NCBI RefSeq assembly: GCF_003185895.1
Contig: NZ_QHLY01000012.1
Location: 310,001-374,000 of the forward strand
Source: Cryobacterium arcticum
GTDB taxonomy: Bacteria > Actinomycetota > Actinomycetes > Actinomycetales > Microbacteriaceae
Direction of reading: 5' to 3'
DNA: 64,000 nt
The notes below the pieces were generated by a model. The model was not told the DNA's origin, searched no databases, and saw nothing but the letters and a program-made list of their open reading frames with translations. Made by a program: the position numbers and the translations under genes. Each line of letters starts with the position of its first letter. Within the stretch, counting starts at the first letter, position 1. This document shows, piece after piece, positions 8,649 through 17,042 of the stretch.

Positions 8649-9758
8649 ATGGCGACGATGACTCGAACACGAACCACCAAGACCGTGGTGGTGAAGATAG
8701 CTGTGGCCACGGAGGCCGTGCTCACGAAGGCCGTGCCCACGAAGGCCGTGCCCCAGAAGCCGGTCAGCACCTCCGCACCTCGCCCTCGCGCCGTGCGGCT
8801 GCGCCGCAGCAATACCTCGGGCGCCGGGTACGCCCGCCGGCGCTCCGGCCGCGGTTTCAGCTACCTCGATGCCGCCGGGCTGGTCATCGCCGACCCCGAA
8901 CTACGCGCCAGGTTCGCCGCCCTGGCAATCCCGCCGGCCTGGAAGGAGGTGTGGATCGCGCCGTATGCCAACGGCCACATCCAGGCGACCGGGGTGGATG
9001 CCGCCGGCCGGCGCCAGTACCTGTACCACCCGGACTGGCGCCTGAAGCAGGACCGGGTGAAGTTCGCCCGCGCCCTCGAACTGGCCGAGTCGCTACCCAG
9101 GGCCCGCGGCTACGTGACCCGGTGCCTGCGCCAATCGGGAGCCACCCGGGAGCGCGCCCTGGCTGCCGCCTTCAGGATCCTCGATTCCGGTGCCCTGCGC
9201 ATCGGCAGCGACCGGTACGCGGAGGAGAACGGCAGTCACGGCCTCACCACCCTGCAGCGCTCGCATGTGAGCGTCGAGGGCGACACAGTGCACTTCGCCT
9301 TTCCCGCCAAGAGCGGGCAGTCCTGGCAGAGCAGCCTGATCGATCCCGACGTGGCCGCCTTCGTGCGGGACGCGCCGGATGACTCCCCGGATGCGCCGTT
9401 CCTCGCCTGGGACGACGACGGCGAACCGCGCACGGTGTCGGCCGCCGACGTGAACGAGTTCATCAAGCTGCACACGGGAGGGGACTTCACGGCCAAGGAC
9501 TTCCGCACCCTGCGCGGCACCATCGCGGCGGCGATCAGCCTGGCGAAGAACGGGCCGGAGGAGTCCAAGCGGGCCAGGGCCCGGGCGCTCACGGCGGCCA
9601 TGCAGGCCGCGGCAGAAGTGCTCGGCAACACGCCCACCATCGCACGCACGAGCTACGTCGACCCGCGGGTGGTCGACGCCTTCACCGCCGGTGAGACGAT
9701 CGATCCGGCTCGCGCTGCCTCCGCCGAGTCAGAGTTGCGCCGGCTGTTGCTGCTTTGA
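8649..9758 (+). CDS. DNA topoisomerase IB
   Basis: 369 residues from the ATG at 8649, five bases after GGAGG. A low-complexity Val/Thr/Lys/Ala leader (residues 5-45) precedes the topoisomerase I core: GYARRRSGRGFSYLDAAG, then PPAWKEVWIAP, GRRQYLYHPDWR, the catalytic-region GSDRYAEENGSHGLTTL, KDFRTLRGT and finally the nucleophilic tyrosine in ARTSYVDPRVV (Tyr336). Type IB enzymes relax supercoils through a 3-prime phosphotyrosine; bacterial members resemble the poxvirus enzyme. The bacterial genes are patchily distributed and often horizontally acquired. Its neighbours include an ATP-dependent DNA ligase, a pairing that may reflect DNA repair. All key residues appear present. Confidence 0.92.
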   Translation: MATMTRTRTTKTVVVKIAVATEAVLTKAVPTKAVPQKPVSTSAPRPRAVRLRRSNTSGAGYARRRSGRGFSYLDAAGLVIADPELRARFAALAIPPAWKEVWIAPYANGHIQATGVDAAGRRQYLYHPDWRLKQDRVKFARALELAESLPRARGYVTRCLRQSGATRERALAAAFRILDSGALRIGSDRYAEENGSHGLTTLQRSHVSVEGDTVHFAFPAKSGQSWQSSLIDPDVAAFVRDAPDDSPDAPFLAWDDDGEPRTVSAADVNEFIKLHTGGDFTAKDFRTLRGTIAAAISLAKNGPEESKRARARALTAAMQAAAEVLGNTPTIARTSYVDPRVVDAFTAGETIDPARAASAESELRRLLLL

Positions 9759-9833
9759 CCCGGTTCGGTGGCATGATGCGTCTGACGCGTGCCGCCAGTC
9801 GAGGCAGCTGCGCGACGACGACGGGAGCATGAG

Positions 9834-10049
9834 ATGGCATCGCGAAAGTGGAGCGACATGAACGGTGGGCAGAAGTTCGGCACGGTGGCGGGGGGAATCG
9901 TGCAACTCGTGCTCGCCGGACTCGCGTGGAGCGACCTGGCCCACCGGCCGGCTAAGAAGGTGAACGGTCCCAAGGGGGTCTGGGCGGCGGTCATCTCGAT
10001 CAACTTCGCCGGACCGATCGCGTACTTCCTCGCCGGTCGCAAGAACTGA
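9834..10049 (+). CDS. Small PLDc_N-like membrane protein
   Basis: 71 residues from the ATG at 9834, six bases after GGGAG. Two hydrophobic helices (about 18-32 and 48-66) flank RPAKKVNGPKGVW, giving the pattern seen in the short N-terminal domain of phospholipase D/cardiolipin synthase proteins (helix, basic loop with KxVNGPK, then W and helix ending in FLAGRK). It lacks any catalytic domain. Such stand-alone PLDc_N proteins are common in Actinobacteria with unknown role. It stands 75 bases after topoisomerase IB and converges on the ligase. Confidence 0.75.
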   Translation: MASRKWSDMNGGQKFGTVAGGIVQLVLAGLAWSDLAHRPAKKVNGPKGVWAAVISINFAGPIAYFLAGRKN

Positions 10050-10068
10050 CCAGCTGCCGGGGTACGCG

Positions 10069-11115
10069 TTAGTCGAGCACGTCACCGAGGTCGTAGGCGA
10101 TCGGCGTCTCGAGCTGGTCGAAGGTACAGGAGCGGGCTTCGCGGTCCGGCCGCCAGCGGTCGAACTGCACGGTGTGCCGGAACCTGGCGCCCTCCATGTG
10201 GTCGTACCGCACCTCGAGTACCCGAGTGGGCTCGAGCCGCACGAACGATGTGTCCTTGCCGGCTGAGAACCTGCTCTGCTCGGTCTCTCCGGTCACAACG
10301 TCACCGGCATCGTCCCGCATCACCAGGGGTTCCAGCTCCTGCACCAGTTCCTGCCTGCGGGCGTCGCTGAACGCGGATGCGCCGCCCACGTTCCGCAGCT
10401 CGCCGTCGTCGTCGTAGAGGCCGAGCAGCAACGAGCCCACACCGTGGCCGCTCACATGCCGACGGTAACCGAGCAGCACAACATCCGCGGACCGGTGGTG
10501 CTTCACTTTGAACATCGCCCGCTTGCCCGGCGCATACGGCGCGGCGAGCGGCTTGGCGACGACGCCGTCGAGGCCGGCGCCCTCGAACTCGACCAGCCAG
10601 CGGCGGGCCAGGGCCACGTCCCGGGTAGTGCGGGTGAGGTGGATCGGGTCGCCCAGCCGGCCGACCAGGTCTTCGAGGGCGGCCCGGCGCTCGGCGAACG
10701 GCGTGTCGAGCAGGCTCACACCATCGCGGGAGAGCAGGTCGAACGCCACGAAGGTGGCCGGAGTCTCGTCGGCCAGTCGGCGGATGCGGGTGGCGGCGGG
10801 GTGGATGCGCTGCGACAGCTGCTCCCAGGAGAGACGTTCGTTGCCCGGTTCGCCCGCGCGCAGAACGATCTCGCCGTCGAGCACGCACGGTTCGGGCAGT
10901 TGACTCTCGAACGCGAAGGTGAGCTCAGGGAAGTACCGGGTGAGCATCTTGGAGCCGCGGCTGCCGATGGCGCTGGTGGTGCCGTCGAAGGAGACGATAC
11001 TGCGGAACCCGTCCCACTTGGGTTCGTAGCTGAGGCCGCCCTCCACGCTATCCGGCTCGGGCACGGCGTCGACGGCTCGAGCGAGCATGGGGGAGACCGG
11101 GGCTGCGACAGACAT
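10069..11115 (-). CDS. ATP-dependent DNA ligase (LigC-like)
   Basis: 348 residues from the ATG at 11115. Motif I is YEPKWDGFRSI with the adenylated Lys33; motif III region DGEIVLRAG, motif IV near DGVVAKPL, and motif V MFKVKHHRSADVVLLGYR follow, with a C-terminal OB fold (VRYDHMEGARFRHTVQFDRWRPDR). The length and lack of zinc or BRCT domains fit the LigC/LigD-ligase-domain group that accompanies the main NAD ligase in Actinobacteria and works in repair, including ribonucleotide removal in mycobacteria. No Ku or polymerase domain is adjacent. It diverges from the acyl-CoA synthetase. Confidence 0.92.
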   Translation of the reverse strand: MSVAAPVSPMLARAVDAVPEPDSVEGGLSYEPKWDGFRSIVSFDGTTSAIGSRGSKMLTRYFPELTFAFESQLPEPCVLDGEIVLRAGEPGNERLSWEQLSQRIHPAATRIRRLADETPATFVAFDLLSRDGVSLLDTPFAERRAALEDLVGRLGDPIHLTRTTRDVALARRWLVEFEGAGLDGVVAKPLAAPYAPGKRAMFKVKHHRSADVVLLGYRRHVSGHGVGSLLLGLYDDDGELRNVGGASAFSDARRQELVQELEPLVMRDDAGDVVTGETEQSRFSAGKDTSFVRLEPTRVLEVRYDHMEGARFRHTVQFDRWRPDREARSCTFDQLETPIAYDLGDVLD

Positions 11116-11205
11116 GTCCCGATTTTGACCCTGTTGCGCCGGATCCGACAGTGCGCGCGGCAAAACGGCTCTTTATGCCGTTGGAGGCATCTAAATGTGA
11201 GGATG

Positions 11206-12924
11206 ATGGACTGCATGAATCCCGGCACGAGTACGACCAACTTCCGCAGCGCCCGCGACCAGCTCCTCGCGCTGCGCAGCGATCACGCCGGCGCATCCGC
11301 CGCTTTCGTCTGGCCCGATGTGGGCGCCTCGTTCAACTGGGCCGTCGACTGGTTCGACGTGATCGCCACCGGTAACGACAAGACCGCGCTGTGGATCGTC
11401 GAGGAGGACGGCCGTGAGCTCAAGGTCAGCTTCGACGAGATGGCCACCCGCTCCGACCAGGTCGCCACCTGGCTCGTGCAGCACGGCGTGGCCAAGGGCG
11501 ACCACGTCATGCTCATGCTCGGCAACCAGGTCGAGTTGTGGGAGACCATGCTCGCGATCATGAAGGTGGGCGCGGTCATCCTGCCCACCTCGACGGTGCT
11601 CGGCACACACGACCTAGCCGACCGGGTGCTGCGCGCCGGCGTGCAGCACGTGATCGCCAACGACGTCGACACGGCCAAGTTCGACGGCGTCGACGGCGCC
11701 TTCTCCCGTATCTGCGTCGGAACGCCCGCCGAGGGCTGGACCAGCTATGCCGACTCCACCTCCGCCGAGCCGACCAAGGTCGGCGTCGCCGTGGCCTCCA
11801 CCGACCCGTCCCTGATCTATTTCACCTCCGGCACCACGAGCAAGCCCAAGATGGTCGTGCACAGCCAGGTCTCCTACCCGGTGGGACACCTCAGCACGAT
11901 GTACTGGCTGGGCCTCCGCCCCGGCGACGTGCACCTGGCCATCAGCTCGCCCGGCTGGGGAAAGCACGCCTGGAGCTGCTTCTTCTCACCGTGGATCGCC
12001 GAGGCAACGGTCTTCATCTACAACTACTCGAAGTTCGACCCCGCCGCCCTCGCCGACCAGCTGCACCGGGCGGGCGTCACCACTTTCTGTGCGCCGCCCA
12101 CCGTCTGGCGCATGCTGATCCAGGCGGATGTCGGCGCCAAGCCGGCGAGCCTGCGCGAGATCCTCTCGGCCGGAGAGCCGCTCAACCCCGAGGTGATCAG
12201 CCAGATCCAGCGCGCCTGGGGTTTGACCATCCGCGACGGTTACGGCCAGACCGAGACCACCGCGATCGTGGGCAACGTTCCCGGCTCGGTACTCAAGGCC
12301 GGCTCGATGGGCCTGCCGCTGCCCGGCGTGGCCGTGGTGTTGGTCGATCCGATCACCGGCGCCCTGGCCGAGGAGGGCGAGATCTGCCTGGACCTCACCT
12401 CGATCGCGGTGAACCTGATGAGCGGGTACCACGGTGACACCCGGCGGAGCGCCGAGGTGCTGCGTGACGGCTACTTCCACACCGGCGACGTCGCCAACCG
12501 CGACGACAACGGCTACCTCACCTTCATCGGTCGCACCGACGACATCTTCAAGTCCTCCGACTACAAGGTCTCCCCGTTCGAGGTGGAGAGCGTGCTGATC
12601 GAGCACCCCGCAGTGATGGAGGCCGCCGTCGTGCCCGCACCGGATGACACCCGGCTCAACATCGCCAAGGCCTATGTGGCCCTGGCGGCCGGGTGGGAAC
12701 CCAACGCCGAGACCGCCCTCGCGGTGCTGCGGCACGCCCGCAACGGCTTGCCGCCGTACATGCGGGTGCGCCGGGTCGAGTTCTTCGAGCTGCCCAAGAC
12801 CAACTCGGGCAAGATCCGCCGGGTCGAGCTGCGTGCCAGGGAGAACGAGGCCGCCGCGGCCAACGAGCGCCTGGCCGACGAATGGCGCGACGATCAGTTC
12901 CCCGAGCTGAAGAAGCGCTCCTAG
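11206..12924 (+). CDS. Acyl-CoA synthetase (AMP-forming)
   Basis: About 572 residues. The adenylation-family core motifs are all visible: YFTSGTTSKPKMVVHS (phosphate loop), DGYGQTETT, YFHTGDVANRDDNGYL, the hinge IGRTDDIFKSSDYKVSP and the catalytic lysine in PKTNSGKIRRVELR. It forms an acyl-adenylate and then an acyl-CoA. The sequence GLRPGDVHLAISSPGWGKHAWSCFFSPW resembles medium-chain acyl-CoA or acetyl-CoA-like synthetases rather than long-chain enzymes; the substrate cannot be told. ATGs at 11203, 11206 and 11215 are in frame; GAGG at 11199 sits close to the first two, so 11206 is a compromise. It is single and diverges from the ligase. Confidence 0.9.
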   Translation: MDCMNPGTSTTNFRSARDQLLALRSDHAGASAAFVWPDVGASFNWAVDWFDVIATGNDKTALWIVEEDGRELKVSFDEMATRSDQVATWLVQHGVAKGDHVMLMLGNQVELWETMLAIMKVGAVILPTSTVLGTHDLADRVLRAGVQHVIANDVDTAKFDGVDGAFSRICVGTPAEGWTSYADSTSAEPTKVGVAVASTDPSLIYFTSGTTSKPKMVVHSQVSYPVGHLSTMYWLGLRPGDVHLAISSPGWGKHAWSCFFSPWIAEATVFIYNYSKFDPAALADQLHRAGVTTFCAPPTVWRMLIQADVGAKPASLREILSAGEPLNPEVISQIQRAWGLTIRDGYGQTETTAIVGNVPGSVLKAGSMGLPLPGVAVVLVDPITGALAEEGEICLDLTSIAVNLMSGYHGDTRRSAEVLRDGYFHTGDVANRDDNGYLTFIGRTDDIFKSSDYKVSPFEVESVLIEHPAVMEAAVVPAPDDTRLNIAKAYVALAAGWEPNAETALAVLRHARNGLPPYMRVRRVEFFELPKTNSGKIRRVELRARENEAAAANERLADEWRDDQFPELKKRS

Positions 12925-12931
12925 CCGCCAG

Positions 12932-14437
12932 TCAGCGCGTGGTGCTGTGCTGGCTGGCCGCCTGGTCGAGCAGTCTCCGCACAGCGCGCAGCGGAATCTG
13001 CACCCAGGTCGGCCGGTTGCGGGTCTCGTAGACGCTCTCGTAGACGGCCTTGTCGAGCTCGAACGCGGCCAGTAGCGGCTCCTGGCCGGCCAGGGTGCCG
13101 CCCGAGCCGAGGTATCCAGACAGGAATGCGGCCCGCGCAGCCATCGTCCAGTCGACGGCGCGGCCCTCCACGACCGCCGGATCGCGCATCAGGATGGTCG
13201 CGCCGACGTAGGAGAACGAGCGCAGCATGCCGGCCACATCCCGCAGTGGAATGTCGGGAAGCGTGCGCTCGGCCAGCGGCCGGAGCGGTTCGCCCTCGAA
13301 GTCGATCAGTACCCAGCCGCGCCCCGGTGCGTCCAGCACCTGACCGAGGTGATAGTCGCCGTGGATGCGCTGCAGCCTCGGCCAGGTCGCCGCTTGGGCA
13401 CGATTGAACACGGCGAGGATCGCATCGCGGTGCGCCGCCAGTTCCGGCACTTCCCTGGCCGCCAGCCGGTAGCGTTCGCGCATGCTGAAGCAGAGCTGGT
13501 TGACCACGTCGGCGGTGGCATCCACGGTGGGGAAGGCCAGGGCCAGGTCGCGGTGCACGGCGGCGGTCGCGACGCCGAGCGCGTGGGCCTGGGCCTCGAA
13601 GTCATGACCGGCCGCGGCGGCCTGAAGCGCGACCCGCCAGGCATCCTCGACACCGGGCAGGAACTCCTGGGCGAAGGCCAGGTGTCCGCTGTGCCGTTCG
13701 GACGAGAGCGGGTCAGACCACTCGCCAGAGACCGCGCCGATCGGTTCCGGCACAAACCGCGAACCGGCCCGCGCGAGCGCGGACTGCACGGAGACGTCGG
13801 GATTTTGACCATTGGCCACCACCCTGAAGATCTTGACGATCACGGGCCGGGCCGGCCGGCCGAAGCGGTCGGTGAGGTCGATGATGATCGAGGTGTTCGA
13901 CTGCTCACCGCTGATCACCCGGCTGGCGGTGACCGACATGCCCGCCAGAGCGCCGGGGTCGGTCGGAGCGCCATCGAGGGTGAGCGCGTGCACCACGTCG
14001 CCGCTTGCGAGTACTCCAGATGGTGCGTCCTCGGTGGCCACGTGCCTCTCCGGCCGGGCCTCGCCCCGCACGGCGCCGCCGGTGACCATGAACGTCAGCA
14101 GAGCAGACGCGTACGCGGGGTCGTGAGTGGCGTCGTAGACGAACCACAGAGTGCCGTCCAGGTCGGTGCTCTGCCCGATCAAGCCGCCGGTGGCGGACTC
14201 CAGCGGGTACCGCCGCGCGGTGAGCGGCACCTGGTAGAGGGTGGAAAACCTGCTGGCCGTGTCGATGACGAGGTGGCTGGCGATGCGCACGTCGGCCGCA
14301 TCCGTGGGCAACGACCACTGGCCGATGCTGCGCAGTACCGGGCTGTGCGCCTTGCCGGCGAACCACCGTTGGTGACCTGCCCAGTCGTCGAGTTCGGCGG
14401 GGAGGTCGATACCGGTGCCCGCGCTGGCATGCTTCAT
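12932..14437 (-). CDS. Maltokinase-like phosphotransferase
   Basis: 501 residues from the ATG at 14437. The N-terminal cap begins DLPAELDDWAGHQRWFAGK, a signature of maltokinases and of the kinase part fused to trehalose synthase. The phosphotransferase lobe has VIVKIFRV (ATP lysine), HGDYHLGQ near residue 360 (catalytic Asp) and LIDFEGEP near 378 (metal Asp). The enzyme makes maltose 1-phosphate from maltose and ATP, the substrate of GlgE in alpha-glucan synthesis. Usually it neighbours treS, glgE or glgB; none is here, so it is an orphan copy or the pathway genes are elsewhere. It converges on the synthetase with a seven-base gap. Confidence 0.87.
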   Translation of the reverse strand: MKHASAGTGIDLPAELDDWAGHQRWFAGKAHSPVLRSIGQWSLPTDAADVRIASHLVIDTASRFSTLYQVPLTARRYPLESATGGLIGQSTDLDGTLWFVYDATHDPAYASALLTFMVTGGAVRGEARPERHVATEDAPSGVLASGDVVHALTLDGAPTDPGALAGMSVTASRVISGEQSNTSIIIDLTDRFGRPARPVIVKIFRVVANGQNPDVSVQSALARAGSRFVPEPIGAVSGEWSDPLSSERHSGHLAFAQEFLPGVEDAWRVALQAAAAGHDFEAQAHALGVATAAVHRDLALAFPTVDATADVVNQLCFSMRERYRLAAREVPELAAHRDAILAVFNRAQAATWPRLQRIHGDYHLGQVLDAPGRGWVLIDFEGEPLRPLAERTLPDIPLRDVAGMLRSFSYVGATILMRDPAVVEGRAVDWTMAARAAFLSGYLGSGGTLAGQEPLLAAFELDKAVYESVYETRNRPTWVQIPLRAVRRLLDQAASQHSTTR

Positions 14438-14459
14438 GCGCTCAGCGTAGCTCGACCTG

Positions 14460-15008
14460 CTATTCCGGGGGCGCCGAACGGGTATCCGACACGGATGCAC
14501 TCAGCAACGACACCACCACGGTGTCGTTCTTGGTCGATTGCCGGCCGACCTCGGTGAAGCCCAAACGCTTGTGGAAGGCCAGCGATTCCGGGTTGGCCGG
14601 TCGCAGGTTCACCTCGCAGAACACGGTCTCGGTGCCGAGCGCCCTGGCCGCATCGAAGATCCCCGAGTAGATCAGGGCGCCGAGGCCCTGCCCGCGCTGG
14701 CCGGCGGCCACGACGATGCGGTCCACGTAGAGGAACTGCGCCGCCCGGGCGGAGAACCAGGTGTAGTTCTCGCTGGCGTAGTCGGCACCGGCGGCGAACA
14801 GGATCGCGAAGCCGAGCACGGTCTCGGGCTCGGTGTCGGCCACGACAGCCAGGGCGTTGTGGCTGCTGCCGAGGATCGCGGTGAGTTCGGCGACATCGAG
14901 GTCGTTCACGGCCGGTACCGCGGCGGAATTGAGAGCCAGCAGTTGGTGCGTATCGGTGTCGCGCACCCGGCGCAGGGACATCGGCCGGTCGGCAAGCTCT
15001 GGTGTCAT
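14460..15008 (-). CDS. GNAT-family N-acetyltransferase
   Basis: 182 residues. The acetyl-CoA pyrophosphate loop reads RIVVAAGQRGQGLGALIY (about 96-113), followed by the usual CEVNLRPANPESLAFHKRLGFTEVGRQ, in which NPESLAFHKRLGF is the hallmark final helix and strand. N-terminal RRVRDTDTHQLLALN fits the first strand and helix. GNAT enzymes acetylate amines of small molecules or proteins; no substrate can be inferred. It precedes the maltokinase gene by 22 bases in the same direction and could be upstream in one transcript. Confidence 0.88.
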   Translation of the reverse strand: MTPELADRPMSLRRVRDTDTHQLLALNSAAVPAVNDLDVAELTAILGSSHNALAVVADTEPETVLGFAILFAAGADYASENYTWFSARAAQFLYVDRIVVAAGQRGQGLGALIYSGIFDAARALGTETVFCEVNLRPANPESLAFHKRLGFTEVGRQSTKNDTVVVSLLSASVSDTRSAPPE

Positions 15009-15074
15009 GCCTCGACACTATCGGCCGCGCGAAGCCCGCTGCCGTGCTGCCGACGCGGCGCTGTACCTGCGCGG

Positions 15075-15356
15075 CTAGTCGTAGGCGCGCAGGAGTTGCC
15101 AGCTGCCCCGGCCGTCATCGTGCTGGATATCGAAGACGAGCGACGTGCCGTCATCGGCCGTGCCCTGGCAGCGCCATGCGGCAACGGGTTTGGGCGGGTG
15201 GGTGAGGAACTGCAGCAGCTCGTCGGGCAGGGACAACGCCTTGGTCAGCGGAGTGGGGGTGTCGGTCACCCGGAACCGGCGGGAGCGCCAGACCAGGCGC
15301 ACGGGCGCCCCGGCGGGCGACATCCACACGGTGATGGATTCATTGATCAGACTCAT
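15075..15356 (-). CDS. DUF6504 protein, SOS-associated
   Basis: 93 residues from the ATG at 15356. The pattern (INESITVWMSPAGAPVRLVWRSRRFRV, then LVFDIQHDDGRGSWQLLRAYD) is the DUF6504 family, small proteins usually encoded beside imuA-imuB or dnaE2 of the actinobacterial mutasome. A second family member precedes dnaE2 at 41499. A LexA-type box lies 22 bases upstream of the start, supporting damage induction. Here it has no mutasome gene next to it. The molecular role is unknown. Confidence 0.75.
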   Translation of the reverse strand: MSLINESITVWMSPAGAPVRLVWRSRRFRVTDTPTPLTKALSLPDELLQFLTHPPKPVAAWRCQGTADDGTSLVFDIQHDDGRGSWQLLRAYD

Positions 15357-15376
15357 GGGAGATTCCCTCGAACGAT

Positions 15377-15391
15377 AGAACATATGTTCGA
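15377..15391 (-). promoter_or_regulatory. LexA (SOS) box before the stand-alone DUF6504 gene
   Basis: GAACATATGTTC (15378-15389) is a perfect 12-bp palindrome within AGAACATATGTTCGA, matching the actinobacterial SOS consensus TCGAAC-N4-GTTCGA except for the first two bases. It stands 22 bases before the ATG at 15356. A further TCGAAC half-site is at 15368-15373. Confidence 0.75.
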
Positions 15392-15539
15392 AGTTTACCT
15401 CAGACCCTCCGACAGTGCGAGGCCGAACTGCCACCGGAGCGGACTCGTGTGCGGCTCATAACATCGCCATAGCCGCCTCATAGGAACGTCCGGCTAGATG
15501 GACATCGTTGCGTTACCGATTGTTCATTTGGAGGACACC

Positions 15540-16172
15540 ATGCTGCAGGCCGCGATCATCCTGATCGATCTGCTCTTCATCAGTCTGCTCACGTTCGGGC
15601 TGTATTTTCCGCGTCACCGTCGTCGTGACCTCGTCGTCGCGTACCTCATCGTGAACGTCGGCGTGCTCGCCGTGGCCCAGGTTCTGGCCTCGAGCACCGT
15701 CGGCGTCGGCCTCGGCCTCGGCCTGTTCGGGGTGCTGTCGATCATCCGGTTGCGCTCGAGCGAGATCGAGCAGCACGAGGTGGCGTACTACTTCGCCGCC
15801 CTCGCGATGGGGCTCCTGGCCGGCCTGAGCGCCGAACCCACCGTGCTCACCGTGGTGCTGATGGCCCTCATCGTGGCCGTGGTGTACTTCGGCGACAACC
15901 CCCGGCTGTTCCGCCGCTACCGGCAGCAGACCGTGGTGCTGGACGCCGCGTTCGCGGACGAATCCGCACTCATCGCCCACCTCGAGGGGCTCCTCGGCGC
16001 CCGGGTGCACGGTGTGCACGTGCGCACTCTCGACCTGGTCAACGACACCACCCTCGTCGACGTGCGCTACCAGGTGGGAGCACCGCGCTCCAGTCGCGCC
16101 GAACCCCTGGTGGCGCGCACCGGCGCCACCGCCGCCGGCGGAACCGCCGTTCTGCAGGAGACGGGCCGATGA
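15540..16172 (+). CDS. DUF4956 membrane protein
   Basis: 210 residues from the ATG at 15540, chosen because GGAGG (15530-15534) stands five bases upstream; an earlier in-frame ATG at 15498 has none. Four hydrophobic helices fill the first 120 residues (AIILIDLLFISLLTFGLY, VVAYLIVNVGVLAVAQVL, VGVGLGLGLFGVLSIIRLRS, YYFAALAMGLLAGLSA and a final one), with the family motif FGVLSIIRLRSSEIEQHEVAYYF. A soluble alpha/beta domain follows. DUF4956 genes are constantly paired with VTC-domain genes; here the two overlap by four bases. The protein may anchor or guide the polymerase at the membrane, by analogy with Vtc complexes; this is inference. Confidence 0.87.
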   Translation: MLQAAIILIDLLFISLLTFGLYFPRHRRRDLVVAYLIVNVGVLAVAQVLASSTVGVGLGLGLFGVLSIIRLRSSEIEQHEVAYYFAALAMGLLAGLSAEPTVLTVVLMALIVAVVYFGDNPRLFRRYRQQTVVLDAAFADESALIAHLEGLLGARVHGVHVRTLDLVNDTTLVDVRYQVGAPRSSRAEPLVARTGATAAGGTAVLQETGR

Positions 16173-16972
16173 GCCCGGCAGGCGCCGCGGTGCTCGACCC
16201 GTCGCTCGATGTCGCCCTCGCCGGCCTCGCGCCCATCGGCCTGGCCGAACTCACCGAACGGGCCAGCCTGCTCACCCGGATCGACCGCAAATACGTGTTG
16301 CCGCGCACCGAGCTCGAGGCGGTGCTGGGCGACCTCGATCCAGGAGTGCGGGTGCTCGACATCGACGGGGTGCGCTCCAGCGCCTACGAATCGGTGTACT
16401 TCGACACCCCGGAGCTCACCAGCTTCCTGATGGCCGCGCATCCCCGCCGGCGCCGGTTCAAGATCCGCACCCGCACCTACGTCGATTCGGCCGAGAGCTA
16501 CCTCGAGGTGAAGACCAGGGGAGGCCGCGGCGTGACGGTCAAGGACCGCCTGCCCTACGCGGTCGACGACCGGGCAACGCTCACTCCCGAGGGCCGCCAG
16601 TACGCCGATTACGTGCTCGACGCGGCCGACATCACCGGAGCGGAAGGGCAGGAGCTGGCTCCGACGCTGATGACCCGCTACCTGCGCACGACCATGTTCC
16701 TGCCGCAGTCCTGCAGCCGGGCCACGATCGACACGGGCTTGTCCTGGTCGACCCTGTCGCCGGGGGACACCCCGGAAGAACGGCTGGACCTGCCCCGGGT
16801 GGCGATCGTCGAGACCAAGTCCGGGGCACGGGCATCCGCCGTCGACCGAATTCTCTGGGCACACGGCCACCGCCCCGCCACCATCTCGAAGTACGCCACC
16901 GGCATGGCCGCCCTGCACGGCGAGTTGCCCTCCAACAAATGGGCTCCCGTGCTGCGCCGGTACTTCCACTGA
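16169..16972 (+). CDS. VTC-domain (polyphosphate polymerase-like) protein
   Basis: 267 residues. The tunnel residues of the VTC fold are recognisable: LTRIDRKYVLP (substrate lysine), YESVYFDTPELTSF, RRRRFKIRTRTYVDSAESYLEVKTRGGRGVTVKDRLPY (arginines and the YLEVK glutamate), MTRYLRTTMF and VAIVETKSG (metal glutamate). In yeast Vtc4 this domain makes polyphosphate from ATP; bacterial homologues are grouped with CYTH/triphosphate tunnel proteins and are probably phosphotransferases. It is coupled to DUF4956 upstream and followed after 70 bases by a beta-solenoid lipoprotein. Confidence 0.9.
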   Translation: MSPAGAAVLDPSLDVALAGLAPIGLAELTERASLLTRIDRKYVLPRTELEAVLGDLDPGVRVLDIDGVRSSAYESVYFDTPELTSFLMAAHPRRRRFKIRTRTYVDSAESYLEVKTRGGRGVTVKDRLPYAVDDRATLTPEGRQYADYVLDAADITGAEGQELAPTLMTRYLRTTMFLPQSCSRATIDTGLSWSTLSPGDTPEERLDLPRVAIVETKSGARASAVDRILWAHGHRPATISKYATGMAALHGELPSNKWAPVLRRYFH

Positions 16973-17042
16973 CGCCCACGCCTGTCGTGCGCTCGCCCCC
17001 TCTCGTTTCTTGACCCTGACCGACCCCGATTGTGAGTACCCC

